Numbered from the stretch's first letter, positions 1-11,649 are shown. The stretch: 64,000 bases of DNA from Hermetia illucens (GCF_905115235.1 NC_051849.1:41715017-41779016), one strand, 5' to 3'. A program made the numbers and translations. The notes: a model not told the origin generated them from the letters alone.

Positions 1-59
1 ATATACTAGTCTGTATAGAATTCATACTCTGTTCCCCACAGTAGACGTCAGATGTCAAA

Positions 60-431
60 ATAATTGTATCTATCATTAGAGATAAACCCAGCGCGATCTA
101 TTATTAACGATGGCACGTAGTGGACTGAGAATTGTGGAGTCATGCTCATCTGCTCTTCAGATCAAACCTAGAGAATTCGAAATTAGCCAGGTCGGGAAAA
201 GCTTCAAATTTACTTTGGTTCGGTCGTTCGTTTGGGGTTCGAAAATTTGAACTTGAACTTGAAAGTGTATGAAACCAACATTTTGGCATTCAAAACGCTG
301 GGTGCCCTGACTCTCTGGCTATTATTTTTGTATTTCTCCTTATCAATACGATTATACCATTCCATTTTGAATAGCAAGTCACTGAGTTAGATTCCCTCGC
401 TGTGTCAAGTTGATAGTGATTGAGCTCTACA
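60..431 (+). promoter_or_regulatory. Conserved 5' flank of Jheh copy 1
   Basis: This stretch aligns with the upstream DNA of the other five copies. It holds the repeat TTGAACTTGAACTTGAA at 247-263, the block CAAAACGCTGGGTGCC near 290-306, and an initiator-like TCACTGAGTTAG at 379-390, which would give a 5' UTR of about 50 nt. The transcription start is inferred from conservation among paralogs, not shown. Confidence 0.55.
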
Positions 432-3400
432 ATGGGGCTGCTATGTCGGGCGACTCTAGCAGTATTTGTAGTGTTTGTTGCATTCTCAGTATACAAGTTT
501 AGAGAATTTACAAAACCAATTGCGGCTCCTACATTAGATCTTGATAAATACTGGGGACCAGGGAAAAAGTCAGATTATAAGCAGAACACAGAAGTGGTGG
601 AATTCAAAATTTCCTTTTCAGATGAGGTAAGTTAGTATAGATTTAGAACTACCAGTAGTGGACAAAGTGAACTTTGTCCTTATATATCATATCGCATATA
701 TCGCGCTTACAGTATATCAATTAATTTCAGGCTATCGATGCTTTAAGGAACGATTTGAATAAAACAATCGAATTCCAAGCTCCTCTTGAAGGCATTGGAT
801 TTGAATATGGGTTCAACACGGTTTACTTACAAAAGGTTATAAAATATTGGAGAGATGAGTACTTGCCTAAGTGGAAAGAACGGGAGCTCTTTTTAGGGAA
901 ATGGCCACATTTTACAACGAATATACAAGGGTAAGAAACAATTTATATTCACTAGAGAGTTCAAAGGTCAAGGGGACAATGAGTCCAGAATCAAATTCTG
1001 CACTTGCTTCATCGATCTGATTCACTTTTAAATACTTTAAATAGATTAGATTCAATCGACTGATTATACCATAGCCAATTCTCTGTGGATTTCCATTCAA
1101 ATCGCCGGCTAGCTCCTGCGGGTTTTGACGTTATTTATCGCTAATATGTATGTACTCTGTCATTGTAGTCCTGGTCATTCAAATGCTGTTTAGGACATTC
1201 TTTCCGCAGTTCATCAGTTTTCACCGTCTATCAATACTTAGAATCCGTGTCAGAGATGGGCGCCCTCCCTGGAATGGAGTCCTCACAGGTAGTCGTTATA
1301 ACTCCACTGACTTCGGGAATGATTTCTTCACTGTCGTAGGGCCAGGGCGTTAGCGTAGATCCGATGTTGAAAACTGCAAGTCCTCGTTCTTACGAAAAAT
1401 TAAATCTTCTATAACTTGCCAGTGAAAAGCGAATTAGCTAACATTAAATGGAATTACAAGCATTCCTCCTCAACAGTGGAATCGACATCCGACCCTAATG
1501 GCAAAGCTCACGGAAGTTCTGGCATTCTCACTGAAAATTGTATAGAACTCTATGTGATAAACGATTTCGTTTATAGTTTTTGACAGCCACACCCACATAT
1601 GGAGTAGAATGGGGAGATCCCATCACTATTTCAGGAGGCAACATACAGCCTCCTGAAATTTGTTATTTTTACGGAGCACGCTTGAAAACGCTTGAAGATT
1701 TTTGCTGCAGACTTCAATGTCAAACAGATGTACTGGGATTCCAGCTTAATCAGACCTTGGGGAAAACCTTTCGATATTCCAATCAACCGTGTATTTGACG
1801 TGACATCGAGTGGTGATCCTACTAACTTGTGGCGTGTAACACCTGACACCTATTGGCTTAACGCACATAACGTGGAATATAAAAAGAAACCGATTATCTG
1901 CAAAACCTTGCTTTGATGTTAGTTCTCATCATTTTGTGGTCCTTGTAACATTCTAAAATCTGCAATAAATCCTTACCGAGTCTACTAAGTTGACCAAAAA
2001 ATTGGCTGGCTGGCTCACTCATAGGAAGTACATATATCTCTTGGTACTTACAACAAAAATTTGAATGGGAACAGCGTAGATTACCAGATTCGAAAGGAAA
2101 TTTGGCAGTGGGTAGTAAAGAGATACTAAAAGCATTGGGAAACGATGAGCATAAGGATCTGAAATGCTTTCTTCACAATCTGTTTCAACCACGAATTATG
2201 CCCTTTACAAAGTGATGAAGAAAGTTACATAATAAGCCTGCCTAGCGCAAGTCTGCAGTTGGGCAAGAACTGATACCGGAAAGGGATCAATCTTTGCATA
2301 ACATTTAAAAGGCGTTTCTCACCCTAATGCACAGTTCACGGAGGAGGAAAGGAACTGCCAAGGTCTGCCATTATTCAATTGAAAAGCATATTTTATAGTA
2401 CGTCTTAGCTGTTTTTCAGAAACTAGAGATAATGCGCTTAAAGCTGGTGAAGTATCCACCATCGGCCATATAACAACTTCCTTCAAGATAACGTACGTTA
2501 TCGCCACAATCTCGACGCCACCGCCCAACATTCCTTCCGGCCGTAGGAGGTTTTCATCAAGTCTTACAAGAGGGCCGACCATCCCAAATGAATCGTTCAT
2601 TAGCTTGAAACTCTTCTCTCAAAATGTGAAAGGTCCAAGAACCAAGCTGTTGTTCGATGTCATAGCATTTCTGAAGCCTGGCGGTATGGTAGGAGTTTGG
2701 ATTCTGATCTTGAATATTACTCGGTCTTTTGTTGTGATAGAGATCGCATGGCTTTGGGTAGAGTCACAGGCGGTGTCGCTTTACTTACTGTAGAATGAAT
2801 TTGTTTTTTTCCTACGTATATGTCTTTTTCCTTTTCTCTTTGATTATGCACCATCATGACTATCTGTATGCCTCTCTTCAGTTCAATCTCAGCAGTTATC
2901 ATTTAAACTGCGCTTTTGATCTTGCCTCTTCAACCTGTCGGTGCGTTGTTTTTTTCCAATTTTCAGATGCTCCTCTTTATGTCGGTGGTGTTCATCATTC
3001 CGGTCCTGAATGCGATGTCCAAATCACTCGTCATCCTTGAGATCCATGAAACAAGCAACAAGGCAAAAATTCTAGTTGCCTGGACTTCTGCTAATCCCAC
3101 CCATTTTAAAGTTCTGCAAACTTCAGTAAAGTCACTGATAACTGATAGCAGGAAGGAGTGTCTGGTTAGTGGCGAGGACCCATTTACATGTGGAAACTTG
3201 AAGACCTTCTGGTTTCAGATGCACAACCGTAATCCTACCCTGCGTTCTCGTATTTTAATTAAATTTGCAGTCTTCACTGCTGATTCACCTCAATTATCTT
3301 GCGACTTTCTAGTTTTTCTCGGTGTATAACTCCTCTTCTCCCTTTTCCTCTCTCCTCTTCCTGGGTGCAGCCTGTTCCACATCTACTGTGACATCCTCTC

Positions 3401-4944
3401 CTTCGTTGAGTACCTTATTAACAACCTTTACGTCAATTTTAGCGCCGATCCTAACCTCTTTCTGCGAAACACCTTGCAATGCATTTCCCACTGTCCATGC
3501 ATAATTTTCAATAGAAGCCCTGAAGGTTGTCTTTTTTCCAGTCTTTGAGAAAGTGCTTTCGTTATGCCTACACACAAATATCATTCTATGTGCTATTCTC
3601 TTAAATCCTTCCTCACTCTGTGTTTCCACTCTTTTGGCGGCCACCGTTTATTATACGGGAGCTCCATCCAAGACCTAGGTATAACTTTTGATGGTAAGCC
3701 TCACTACGACAGACACTGCTTGGATGGTAGTAATTGTGCTTTCAGAGTGATCCCTAGTTCGAAGCATCCTTGATCCTATTCCCCATAAGAAGTTCAGCGT
3801 AATTTCACAAGACCCCATTTCTTGCCCGTGTGAAATATTTTACCGTCTACAATCTTCTTCCTTAATATAATCAAAACATAGCCTTCCCCAATATGTGTAC
3901 CCCTTTTAAACTTTTTACTCACCTTATTAAAAGAATTGTCTAATTTTCAGGTTGCGCATCCACTATATACACAAGCGATATGATGATCCACCGAAAGGAA
4001 AGAAAGTATTTCCACTTCTGCTCCTTCATGGCTGGCCTGGCTCTGTGCGAGAATTTTACGATGTGATACCGCTACTAGTAGACAACGCCGAAAGCGAATA
4101 TGCATTCGAAGTTGTCGTCCCTAGTTTACCTGGATACGGCTGGTCTCAAGGTTCAGCTAAGCCAGGGTTTGGTATAGCTGAAATAGCTGTGGTATTCCGC
4201 AACTTAATGTTCCGTCTGGGCTACAAGAAATTCTTCGTACAGGGAGGCGACTGGGGATCCTTTATTGGCTCAAATATTGCTACACTGTTTCCAGAAGCTG
4301 TTTTAGGATATCATTCTAACATGTGTGGCGCTAATAGATTACTTTCAATGGTTAAAAAGAAGATTGCTAGCTATTACCCAAAACCTTTCGTTCCTGAGGG
4401 ATATGAGGATTTTTTCTTCCCACAGTCGGAACAGTTCAAGTTTCTACTTGAGGAAAGTGGATATTTTCATATCCAAGCTACAAAACCAGATACAATTGGA
4501 GCTGCATTAACCAATAATCCCGCCGGATTGGTTGCTTATATTTTAGAGAAGTTTTCGACCGCGACGAACAAAGATTACAGGAAATTAAGTGATGGAGGTT
4601 TGGAAAGAAAGTTCACTCTGGAAGCTTTACTGGACAACATTATGATCTATTACTTAACTAACTCAATCACAACATCTCAACGACTTTATGCAGAAAGTTT
4701 CAATTTGCGCACTTTTGCACTTCAGTTGGATCGTGTTCAAACTGACGTACCAACAGGATGTGCCCGTTTTAAGCATGATATCGCTCATGAGTTGGATTGG
4801 ACTCTAAAGGACAAATATACAAATCTTATCCATAGTACATACCATAAGGATGGTGGTCACTTTGCTGCTCTTGAATTGCCTAAAGTGTTCTATAAAGATT
4901 TCATCGAATTTATTGAAAAAGTTGTTAAATTAGAAAATTTGTAA
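432..4944 (+). CDS. Jheh: Jheh copy 1, juvenile hormone epoxide hydrolase (3 exons)
   Basis: Exons are 432-626, 731-930 and 3951-4944 (stop TAA), with GT-AG introns of 104 and 3020 bp, giving 462 aa. Residues about 8-22 are a hydrophobic membrane anchor, followed by the EHN domain (YWGPG, PLEGIGFEYGFN, KWPHF) and an alpha/beta-hydrolase fold. The oxyanion HGWPG is at 158-162, the nucleophile Asp232 in GGDWGS, ring-opening tyrosines at about 303 (SGYFHIQ) and 378 (TSQRLY), an acid probably Asp408, and His435 in GGHFAA. Family knowledge: microsomal enzymes that hydrolyse the juvenile hormone epoxide to a diol on the ER. The start was chosen because MG-[FL]-LC aligns in all full copies except copy 3 (MEFLC); an in-frame ATG at 420 is not shared. 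Odd point: Trp336 of the other copies is Ala here (STATN). The ORF is intact. A general epoxide-detoxifying role is the main alternative. Confidence 0.93.
1640..1920 (+). mobile_element. Jockey-like LINE endonuclease fragment
   Basis: In intron 2 of Jheh copy 1. The frame starting at 1692 reads ADFNVKQMYWDSSLI, then SSGDPTNLW, the pattern of the C-terminal half of a Jockey-clade APE endonuclease (GDFNAKH..WGS..., ..SSGEPT). The surrounding 1.9-3.0 kb holds no long frame and is probably the decayed remainder of the same element. Confidence 0.55.
1990..3559. other. Intronic DNA without a recognisable gene
   Basis: Intron 2 of Jheh copy 1. Short frames occur on both strands, including one at 2916-3329 (+) and one at 3309-3644 (-) rich in Glu/Lys, but none shows a domain, splice context or family motif that I recognise. 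Confidence 0.5.
3560..3780 (+). mobile_element. LINE reverse transcriptase thumb-region fragment
   Basis: The frame reads IQDLGITFDGKPHYDRH, which fits the VKDLGV-FDS-L-F motif found downstream of the FADD box in Jockey/CR1-like reverse transcriptases. It is a short, isolated, degraded piece of intron 2 of Jheh copy 1. Clade uncertain. Confidence 0.4.
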
Positions 4945-4971
4945 GCTTTTGATTGTGCTGTTACACGAAAC

Positions 4972-4977
4972 AATAAA
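4972..4977 (+). terminator. Poly(A) signal of Jheh copy 1
   Basis: AATAAA lies 28 bp after the stop codon. The same spacing and context recur behind copies 2, 3 and 4. Confidence 0.75.
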
Positions 4978-4979
4978 TT

Positions 4980-5589
4980 GATTTCTTATATTTTTTCCAT
5001 GGATGTATATGACAGCGTAAAATTGATAGTGTATTTAATAATACAGTTGGGGGCTAATCGACTTACTCGGGTTTGGATATTACAAAACTCATAGACGAAA
5101 TCAACTTTGAAAAAAGCATTTTAGATGGACGAGTACCATAGAGACGCGGTTTGACGAATTAGGCTAGCTTAACACTGTAGTGACCGTAACTGGATGGAGA
5201 TGGCTAGAATGATCATCCGAGGGTTTAAAGGAAGAATGGCGAAAATAGTGGGTAGGTTCGCCAGTACTCACTTCAACTGAAGTACAGAATGCGTTTGCAT
5301 GTCGGTTCTTTTGGACACTTTAGTTTCTCTCACATCATTGACAAAACGTCATGTGTTTAAAAACCATAGTGCGTTGGGAAAGAGGAGCGTGAAACCGGGA
5401 AAATCAAAACTCGTGCCGGATCCTCATTTGATGCTTCTTTTGTTTCACGTGACTGTCAGGTACGGCCTATGGTGTTCTTGCCCTACCTTGCCATCTTTGG
5501 ACAATAACATATTTAGAAAAAAAAATATCTTCACCACTGGAATTCACCAACGCGAACGGCTCTCATCCTTCATTTTCATAAGCATGGTA
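4980..5589. other. Intergenic DNA, nothing recognised
   Basis: AT-rich spacer between the copy 1 poly(A) signal and a LINE fragment. No frame with a recognisable product. Confidence 0.5.
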
Positions 5590-5760
5590 TAACTTGCGTT
5601 GTCTATTAAGTCTTCCCATCTATTTCGGAGTTTTCCTGGAGGTAATTTACCTGCCATCTTGTCTCTAAATTAGCGTCTGGGAATTCTTCTGACATCCATA
5701 CGCTCTACATGTCCTGCCCACTGGGGCACATAGGACAGGCCGAATCAAAGTTTTATATAT
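5590..5760 (-). mobile_element. LINE C-terminal tail fragment
   Basis: The minus strand reads WAGHVERMDVRRIPRR, then GKLPPGKLRNRWEDLIDNA. This is the W-GH-RM...GR-RW-D tail of RTE/Jockey-type reverse transcriptases. No other part of the element is visible next to it. Confidence 0.5.
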
Positions 5761-6238
5761 TGTGAACATTGTTTTCGTGTATACATTTTTGTTTTTCAAA
5801 ATTGACAGTACTAGGTAAAACATCTAGTAATAATATCTTAACTGGCCAAAGTCGGTCAAGAGAGGAGCTACCCCGAAAACTTAAAATGATGGCGAAATTA
5901 ACCGCCACTAATACTGAAGCTGGACTGAATGTCCCGTCGACATGCGCTTGCACGCTTTTCGGTTAACAAGACTCGAGTAAGGGGGGGGGAGAGGGTTCTT
6001 TTGGATATTTCAGCCCCTCACGCGTCATTAAACAGAATTTCGCTTGTCACTTAGCCGGTGCGTGAGGCCGTACCCGAATATCACGGTGGCCTAGTGGAAA
6101 ACACACGAGAAGTTAAAACTGGAGAATAAGAAAAACTCGAGACCCGAGTGCGGCAAGAGGATCTATGACGGAACAATCAAACGATCTTCAAGGCGCGGTC
6201 GTTAGGTTCTCCACCCTCCCTTGTCATCCTCAGACAAA
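5761..6238. other. Intergenic DNA with a short repeat also present near 60870
   Basis: A stretch at about 5850-5910 (GTCGGTCAAGAGAGG, then GAGCTACCCC) resembles 60868-60930, so this is probably part of an old repeat. A G-run lies near 5980. No gene seen. Confidence 0.4.
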
Positions 6239-7032
6239 AACAAGTGGGGAAACCCGACGCGGAACATTACAGGTATGAAAAGGTTTGTGCATTCCCTATA
6301 TAAGGATAATTGAGTGGGCATTTGCCCCATTTGCTATGTTTATGCATTTAGTTTATCAGACCATTCAGTTTAGTATGATATTGACACTCAAAGGATTAGA
6401 ATGCAACAATTATTTCGGTACGAATTCCACGAAATTCGGTTGGATCATACTTTATAGTATAACATATATAATTACAAAAGTTGATGATTCTAGGAGAAAC
6501 TTAAGTGAAGTTTTCAATCAATTTGTAAAAAAATATACTAACAATAAGTAAATATAATTATTAACCTGATTTAAACAGGTATCGGTGTTGAGACTATTTT
6601 GAGGCCTTGACACCATGTATATAGACCACAATATTTCTTTTCAGATGTTTGGGTTGGATAGTTTCCAAAAACGGGTCCTTGAAGCAACTGACTCTTTTTG
6701 GACCCCCGTTCTTTTACCTTTTGCAACCAATGTCAAAACCGGAAGGTACTAACCGAGACTTTTAATTTGATATCCGACATGACTATATTCAGTGAAAAAA
6801 AAAATATACCTCTCTTTCGCATGTATAGAACCCCTCAAAACTCAACGTTAAACTATGTTACTCACTGCATGCGAGGGTAATCATAGGTCCACCCTCTCTA
6901 CCAAATTTTGTATGAATAGGAGCAATCGTTTCTGAGATAGTAGGTGTAATAGACAGACAGACGGATAGACAGACGGACGGACAGACGGACGGACAGACGG
7001 ACGGACAGACGGACGGACAGACGGACGGACAG
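6239..7032 (-). mobile_element. ~820-bp non-autonomous repeat, copy A (split by a LINE)
   Basis: Starts AACAAGTGGGGAAACC and matches the element at 61482-62298 in the same order: GTATGAAAAGG, TTGACACTCAAAGG, CCAAATTTTGTATG, then a tandem tract of GACA/GACGGACA units at about 6950-7032. The R1-clade LINE follows directly, and about 30 bp of the same tract reappear at 8901. Strand is given relative to copy B at 10029. Confidence 0.7.
6950..7032. repeat. GACA/GACGGACA microsatellite, left half
   Basis: Tandem GACAGACGGACG-type tetranucleotide units at the left boundary of the R1-clade LINE. The same tract resumes at 8901, so the LINE sits inside the microsatellite. Confidence 0.9.
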
Positions 7033-8900
7033 AGTGGCAGCCAGGTCAACACCAGATATATTTGCCAAAGTTTTTACGGCATGCCTTAGAGAAGGAAAAT
7101 TCCCCGAGCAATGGAAGCTGCAAAAGTTGATACTTATTCCGAAGCCAGGTAAACCATTGGGAGACCCCTCCTCATATCGATCGATATGTTTGGTCAATAC
7201 CATTGGTAAACTATTTGAACGAGTATTATACAACAGGCTACTCGCTGTTGCGGAAAAGGAAGGAGGCCTATCCGACAAGCAATTCGGGTTTCGTAAGGGG
7301 AGATCAACCATCGATGCAATCAGCAAGGTGACTGGCCTGGCTCGCGTTGCAATACAAGATGACAAATGCTGCGCAGTGATGACCATCGATGTAAAAAATG
7401 CTTTCAACACTGCAAAGTGGACGAAAATCGTAGAGGCTCTAACCAAACTAAAGGTTCCAAAGTACATTGTACGCATCGTTGTTGCATTTCTTCTTGGAAG
7501 AAGATTATATTGCGACTCGGACGATGGAGAGAAATTATTCCCAATGACGTGCGGCGTACCACAGGGGTCTGTCTTAGGTCCCTTACTGTGGTTAATTATG
7601 TACAACGGAGTGCTGACGCTACGCCTTCCTAACGGCGTGACAACTAATGGCTTTGCGGACGATATCGGCGTAACAATAGTGGCAAAACGCTTAGACGAGA
7701 TCGAAATCTATGCAAATGAAGCGATATGGGAGATCAATTCCTGGTTGAAAAAGTCCGGTCTATCACTTGCTGAACATAAAACGGAACTAGTGCTAATCAG
7801 CAAAAGAATAAAAGACACGACCGTGAAAATTAAAGTTGGTGAAAAAACAATTTACTCCCAAGAGTCGCTTAAATATTTGGGAGTAATGATTGACAAAAGA
7901 CTCAACTTTAAAAAACACATTGAGTGCGCTGCAACTAAAGCATCTTCCATCGCTGTAACGATCTCGAGGATACTACCGAACATTGGTGGACCAAGACAAA
8001 GTCGACGTCGTCTTATTTCAAGGGTAGTTAGTTCCGTGCTACTCTACGCAGCTCCAGTTTGGACAACCGTTCTGGAAAACAAATCAAACTGCGGAAAACT
8101 AGGAATGGCGTATCGACTAAGAGCACTCCGGGTATGCAGTGCTTATCGAACGACATCAGGAGAAGCAGCATATGTACTGGCAGGGACAATCCCCATAGAC
8201 ATCTTGGCGGATGAAGGTCGGCGTCTCTACGACAATATGTATGCAATCGGTGAGTCTATTGTACTTCGACGGCAACTAGCACGGCGAGAATCCATCGCAA
8301 AATGGCAAAAGAGATGGAACGAGGCACAAACTGGCCGTTGGACCTACCGTATCATTCCACACATTCCAAGATGAATGGAAAGGAATCACGGGGAACTAAG
8401 CTACGAGCTAACACAGTTTTTAAGTGGACATGGAGGTTATCGGGCTTATCTTTATCGGTTTGGACACGACGAGTCACCATGGTGCCCAAGATGTGGTAAC
8501 GTGGCTGAGAATGCGGAGCATGTTGTGTTTGAGTGCCCAAGGTTTACAGCACACCGAACTAGGCTGGAGGCGATCGCAGACAGGCCTTAACACCTGGAAA
8601 TATAGTGGAGTTTATGTTGGAATTAACGGAGGCTTGGAATCAAGTGGTAATTGAGTTGAAAATGATTCATGAACAGCTAAGGCATGAAGAACTGCGAAGA
8701 AAGCAAGAAAGGGAGCGAACAATAATGCGCCGCAGTTAAGAACTGATCCAGCCCCACGATGCAATGCTTATAGCAGTCCCGTAGGGAGAGTGTAAGAAGA
8801 AGGAGGTGGTTTTAGTGAGTAGAAGTCTCACATAATTGTTTGGCAGGAGCCAGCAGTAGGTTTTGAACCTTTCCACCTTCCAACGATGAAAAAAAAAAAA
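7033..8900 (+). mobile_element. R1-clade LINE, 5'-truncated, copy a
   Basis: Begins inside ORF2 (VAARSTPDIFAKVF) and runs to an A-run at 8889-8900. The reverse transcriptase frame 7034-8374 (447 codons with stop) has PKPGKPLGDPSSYRSI, GFRKGRST, MTIDVKNAFNTA, GVPQGSVLGPLLW and FADD (7652-7663). The tail has a CCHC-like CPRCGNVAENAEH..C motif. One in-frame TGA at 8372-8374 replaces a Trp codon, since the same frame continues with MERNHGELSY, and a frameshift lies near 8588. The coding end is about 8739, followed by a 3' UTR. GACA-type repeats flank both ends, so the element inserted into that microsatellite. Confidence 0.9.
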
Positions 8901-8932
8901 GACGGACGGACAGACTAACTGACTGACAGTAA
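8901..8932. repeat. GACA/GACGGA microsatellite, right half
   Basis: GACGGACGGACAGAC, then GACTGACAG, immediately after the LINE A-run. Continuation of the target tract at 6950-7032. Confidence 0.85.
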
Positions 8933-9164
8933 GTTCTCGACGAATTCTCTCATTGACCTACCACCGGCCGGTAGGCGACGGGAATCTTAGTGTAAGTATC
9001 CGCTGAGATTGTGACAACTCCTAAAATTCACGAAATCATAAAATTACAAACAAAAAGCTGATTCGCCATATTCGTAGAGGCGACCAATTACACTAGTAAT
9101 TCATCAGCTTATGCTCAAGGTTTGGGACAGCGAATCAATGCTTGATGACCGGTAAAGAGGCATT

Positions 9165-9607
9165 ATTTATCCCATACATAAAAAGAGAGATATCATGCAG
9201 TGCAGCAATTATAGAAATATCACGTTGCTGAGTACCATCTATAAGATATTCTCCGCTATTTTGCTAAGCCGGGTTCCCACATGCGTTCAGGACATCACCG
9301 GCTCATATCAAAGAGAATTCCCTCCAGGGAAAATCAGCAACAGAGAAGATTTTCTTTCTATGGCAAGCGCAAGTTGCATCATATTTTCATCGACAGCCGG
9401 GAAAGTCTATGAGGGTAAATTCTATAGTAGAAAAAGAAGACGTGGCCGACCCTGACTGAGATCGAGCGATGACGTCGGCCAGGACGCCAGATCTCCTTTA
9501 GGGATAATGAGTTGGTGGACCTCTGCGGAAAAGCGGGATGTTTAGAGTTCCTTACGAAGGCAGGCCTAGATCGGATACCGGTTTCTGGGCCGTTGATGAT
9601 GATAAAT
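9165..9607 (+). mobile_element. RTE-A LINE, internally deleted fragment
   Basis: The left part reads [17 protein letters not shown] (reverse transcriptase palm). It is joined near 9400 to the 3' end of the same family (KRRRGRP, then the GGATACCGG... end and GATGATGAT at about 9594-9602). The full-length relative is at 55080-58502, so the middle was lost. Confidence 0.75.
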
Positions 9608-9617
9608 GTTTGGTGAC

Positions 9618-9700
9618 GTGATGACATACCAATACATGAACCACAAGGGCTACGATCCAGTTAGCTACCTCGTCTCTACCCTAGTAATATGCAGCGAAAT
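9618..9700 (+). mobile_element. RTE-C LINE 5' fragment
   Basis: The stretch CATACCAATACATGAAC, then CAAGGGC, is the reverse complement of 16930-16985, which is part of the endonuclease region of RTE-C. Short and isolated. Confidence 0.45.
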
Positions 9701-10028
9701 TTCGTGGCCCTTAGGAACTTGATTTGCCGCTTCTCCTCCTGTTTTTAGTCTTCTTGGTATGAGAAAATGCCAAAGATTTTAGATGCAGCCCTCGTCTTTC
9801 CTCTTTTCTGGTGAGGTTCATGTTCTTTTGTGAATACTGCGGTGAGGGAATCGATGAAATTCCCATGTTTCTGCAAGCGAATTCTATGAGTATTCTATAT
9901 TATCCATTAGCTATATCATGAAGATTATGGACTCCATTTGTTCCTTGATTGCTTGGAAGTATCTGATATTACAGAGTAAATTTTTGTGGACGACAAAAGC
10001 TGTGCCGCATTCTCACAATCCAATTTTT

Positions 10029-10853
10029 AAGGTTTTGTTTGTAAAACAAAACCTTATTAAAACCGGTTAACTGTCTGTCTGTCTGTCTGTCCTTCACACG
10101 CATTTTTCTCGAAGATGGTTATAGCGATTGACACCAAATTTGGTAGAAAGGTGGGAACTGTGAACGCTCATGCATATAGCGAGTTACATCCTTTTACGAC
10201 GCATTTAAGGGGGGGGGTCCCCATACATGCAAAAGGGGGGTGTAAATTTTTTTTTCATCAAATATAGTCATGTTGGATATCAAATTAAAGGTCTCGGTTA
10301 GTACTTTTCAAAACCGATATTAGTTTTGACTTTTGCTGAAAAGGTGGGGAGTGCGGGGGGTTGAAAGTGGTCATTTTTTTAACGAACCCATTCTCAGGAA
10401 CTACCTAACCGAAAAAATCTGAAAAAAATCAGGGGGCTGCCACTATATGGTGCCTAGGCTCTGAAATACCCTGCATACCGATATCTGTTCAAATAAAGTT
10501 AATAATAGTATATTACTATAATTTTTAGTAATTGACAGGAAAACCCCCCTTAAGTTCACCCCCGAATCACAAAATTTTGCAGCAATATAGCCTACATTAT
10601 AGATCATAATCCTGCCAAATTTGGTGAAAATCGCATTATTACTAACAAAGTTATACTAGGTCAAATCTGCGCTCCTCTGCAAATTCAAGACAATGAATGT
10701 CAATTTCACTTGAAAGTGGCTATTTTCACATAATATATGCATATTTCACGTACTACATGCTAATGGGACAAATGCACACTCAAATCTCTTTATAAAAGAA
10801 ATACACAAAACCTTTCATACCTAAAGCGTCTAGCTTCCGGTTTCCCGACTTGT
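10029..10853 (+). mobile_element. ~825-bp non-autonomous repeat, copy B (complete)
   Basis: One end is a perfect palindrome at 10029-10055 (AAGGTTTTGTTTG and its complement) followed by GTCT repeats at 10073-10092. The other end is CTTCCGGTTTCCCGACTTG. The inner order matches the inverted complete copy at 61482-62298. It has no coding capacity. The GTCT core with a hairpin end recalls mini-me/DINE-like Helentron derivatives of Diptera, but that class is inference. Confidence 0.75.
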
Positions 10854-10954
10854 TTTTACTTTCTGCACAGGGAGGCACATTCCAGGTTTCAAATTCGTAG
10901 TTCTTTTTTCGTTGCTGCAGGCGTCATCGTATATACTAATAATATACTGTAAAT

Positions 10955-11012
10955 AAGTTGTCAGTCTGTTGTACAGCCCCCAACCTGGAGGACCAGATAA
11001 CTCGTATCTGTT
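10955..11012 (-). mobile_element. RTE-like 5' UTR fragment
   Basis: The minus strand has GTCCTCCAGGTTGGGGG, also present in the 5' UTR of RTE-A at about 55303-55325. Only this short piece is recognisable. The rest of 10860-11640 shows nothing clear. Confidence 0.4.
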
Positions 11013-11649
11013 TGACCCTCCCAGCAAAGTGAAGTTAAGAGTAGGATTTGATAGTAGGGCAGTAACACTGTGAATTACAGTGCCGAATTTATAAATACCT
11101 TCGAGAGATATATTACCCTTCAACCCCCAATAATCATATTACGGCTGAGGAAGGTTTTGGGATTAAATGTGTTTGGACAAAAAACAAACATGGTTGCCAT
11201 TCCCTAAATGGTTCATAGGACGCCAATTAAACCTATGTGCCATCGTTGTCATCTTAATCAAATATGCTTTGCAAGGCATAGCCATCAAAGGACTTGCCGT
11301 CATTTTCTAATATGTGACCTATCCATTGTCCGTCTTCTCCTCAACATGTCCACAGTTATCTTGGCCGTATACCGACGAAGTTTCTCATTTGAAATTGTCT
11401 TAGGACAGACTACCTCGATGACATGACCCAAACAAATGATGCCAAAGTTAACACCTTGATTATGTTGTTGTTATTCTTTGGACTGACTCAGTTTGCCTTC
11501 TTCTCTAAACTTGAGCCATTTAGTCAAGATTATATATAGTTATAGAGGGTTCGGTAATTAGATACATCAATAAAATTGATCATTTTACTAATAGCCATTA
11601 AATTAACATTCAACCTGTGCTTCCAATTAAGGATACTGACCGCAATGTA

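Noticed and set aside
420-431. Upstream in-frame ATG for copy 1 (and at 59751 for copy 6)
   Set aside because: Not conserved among copies; the later ATG gives the same 65-codon exon 1 in all six.
3309-3644. 111-codon minus-strand frame rich in Glu, Lys and Arg
   Set aside because: No recognisable domain, no splice context, and it overlaps probable LINE debris in an intron.
6950-7032. Possible CRISPR-like or satellite array
   Set aside because: It is a simple tetranucleotide-type tract without spacers, in a eukaryotic context.
6898-7605. Long minus-strand frame with repeated SVRL residues
   Set aside because: It reads the GACA microsatellite and the antisense of the R1 reverse transcriptase; a shadow frame.
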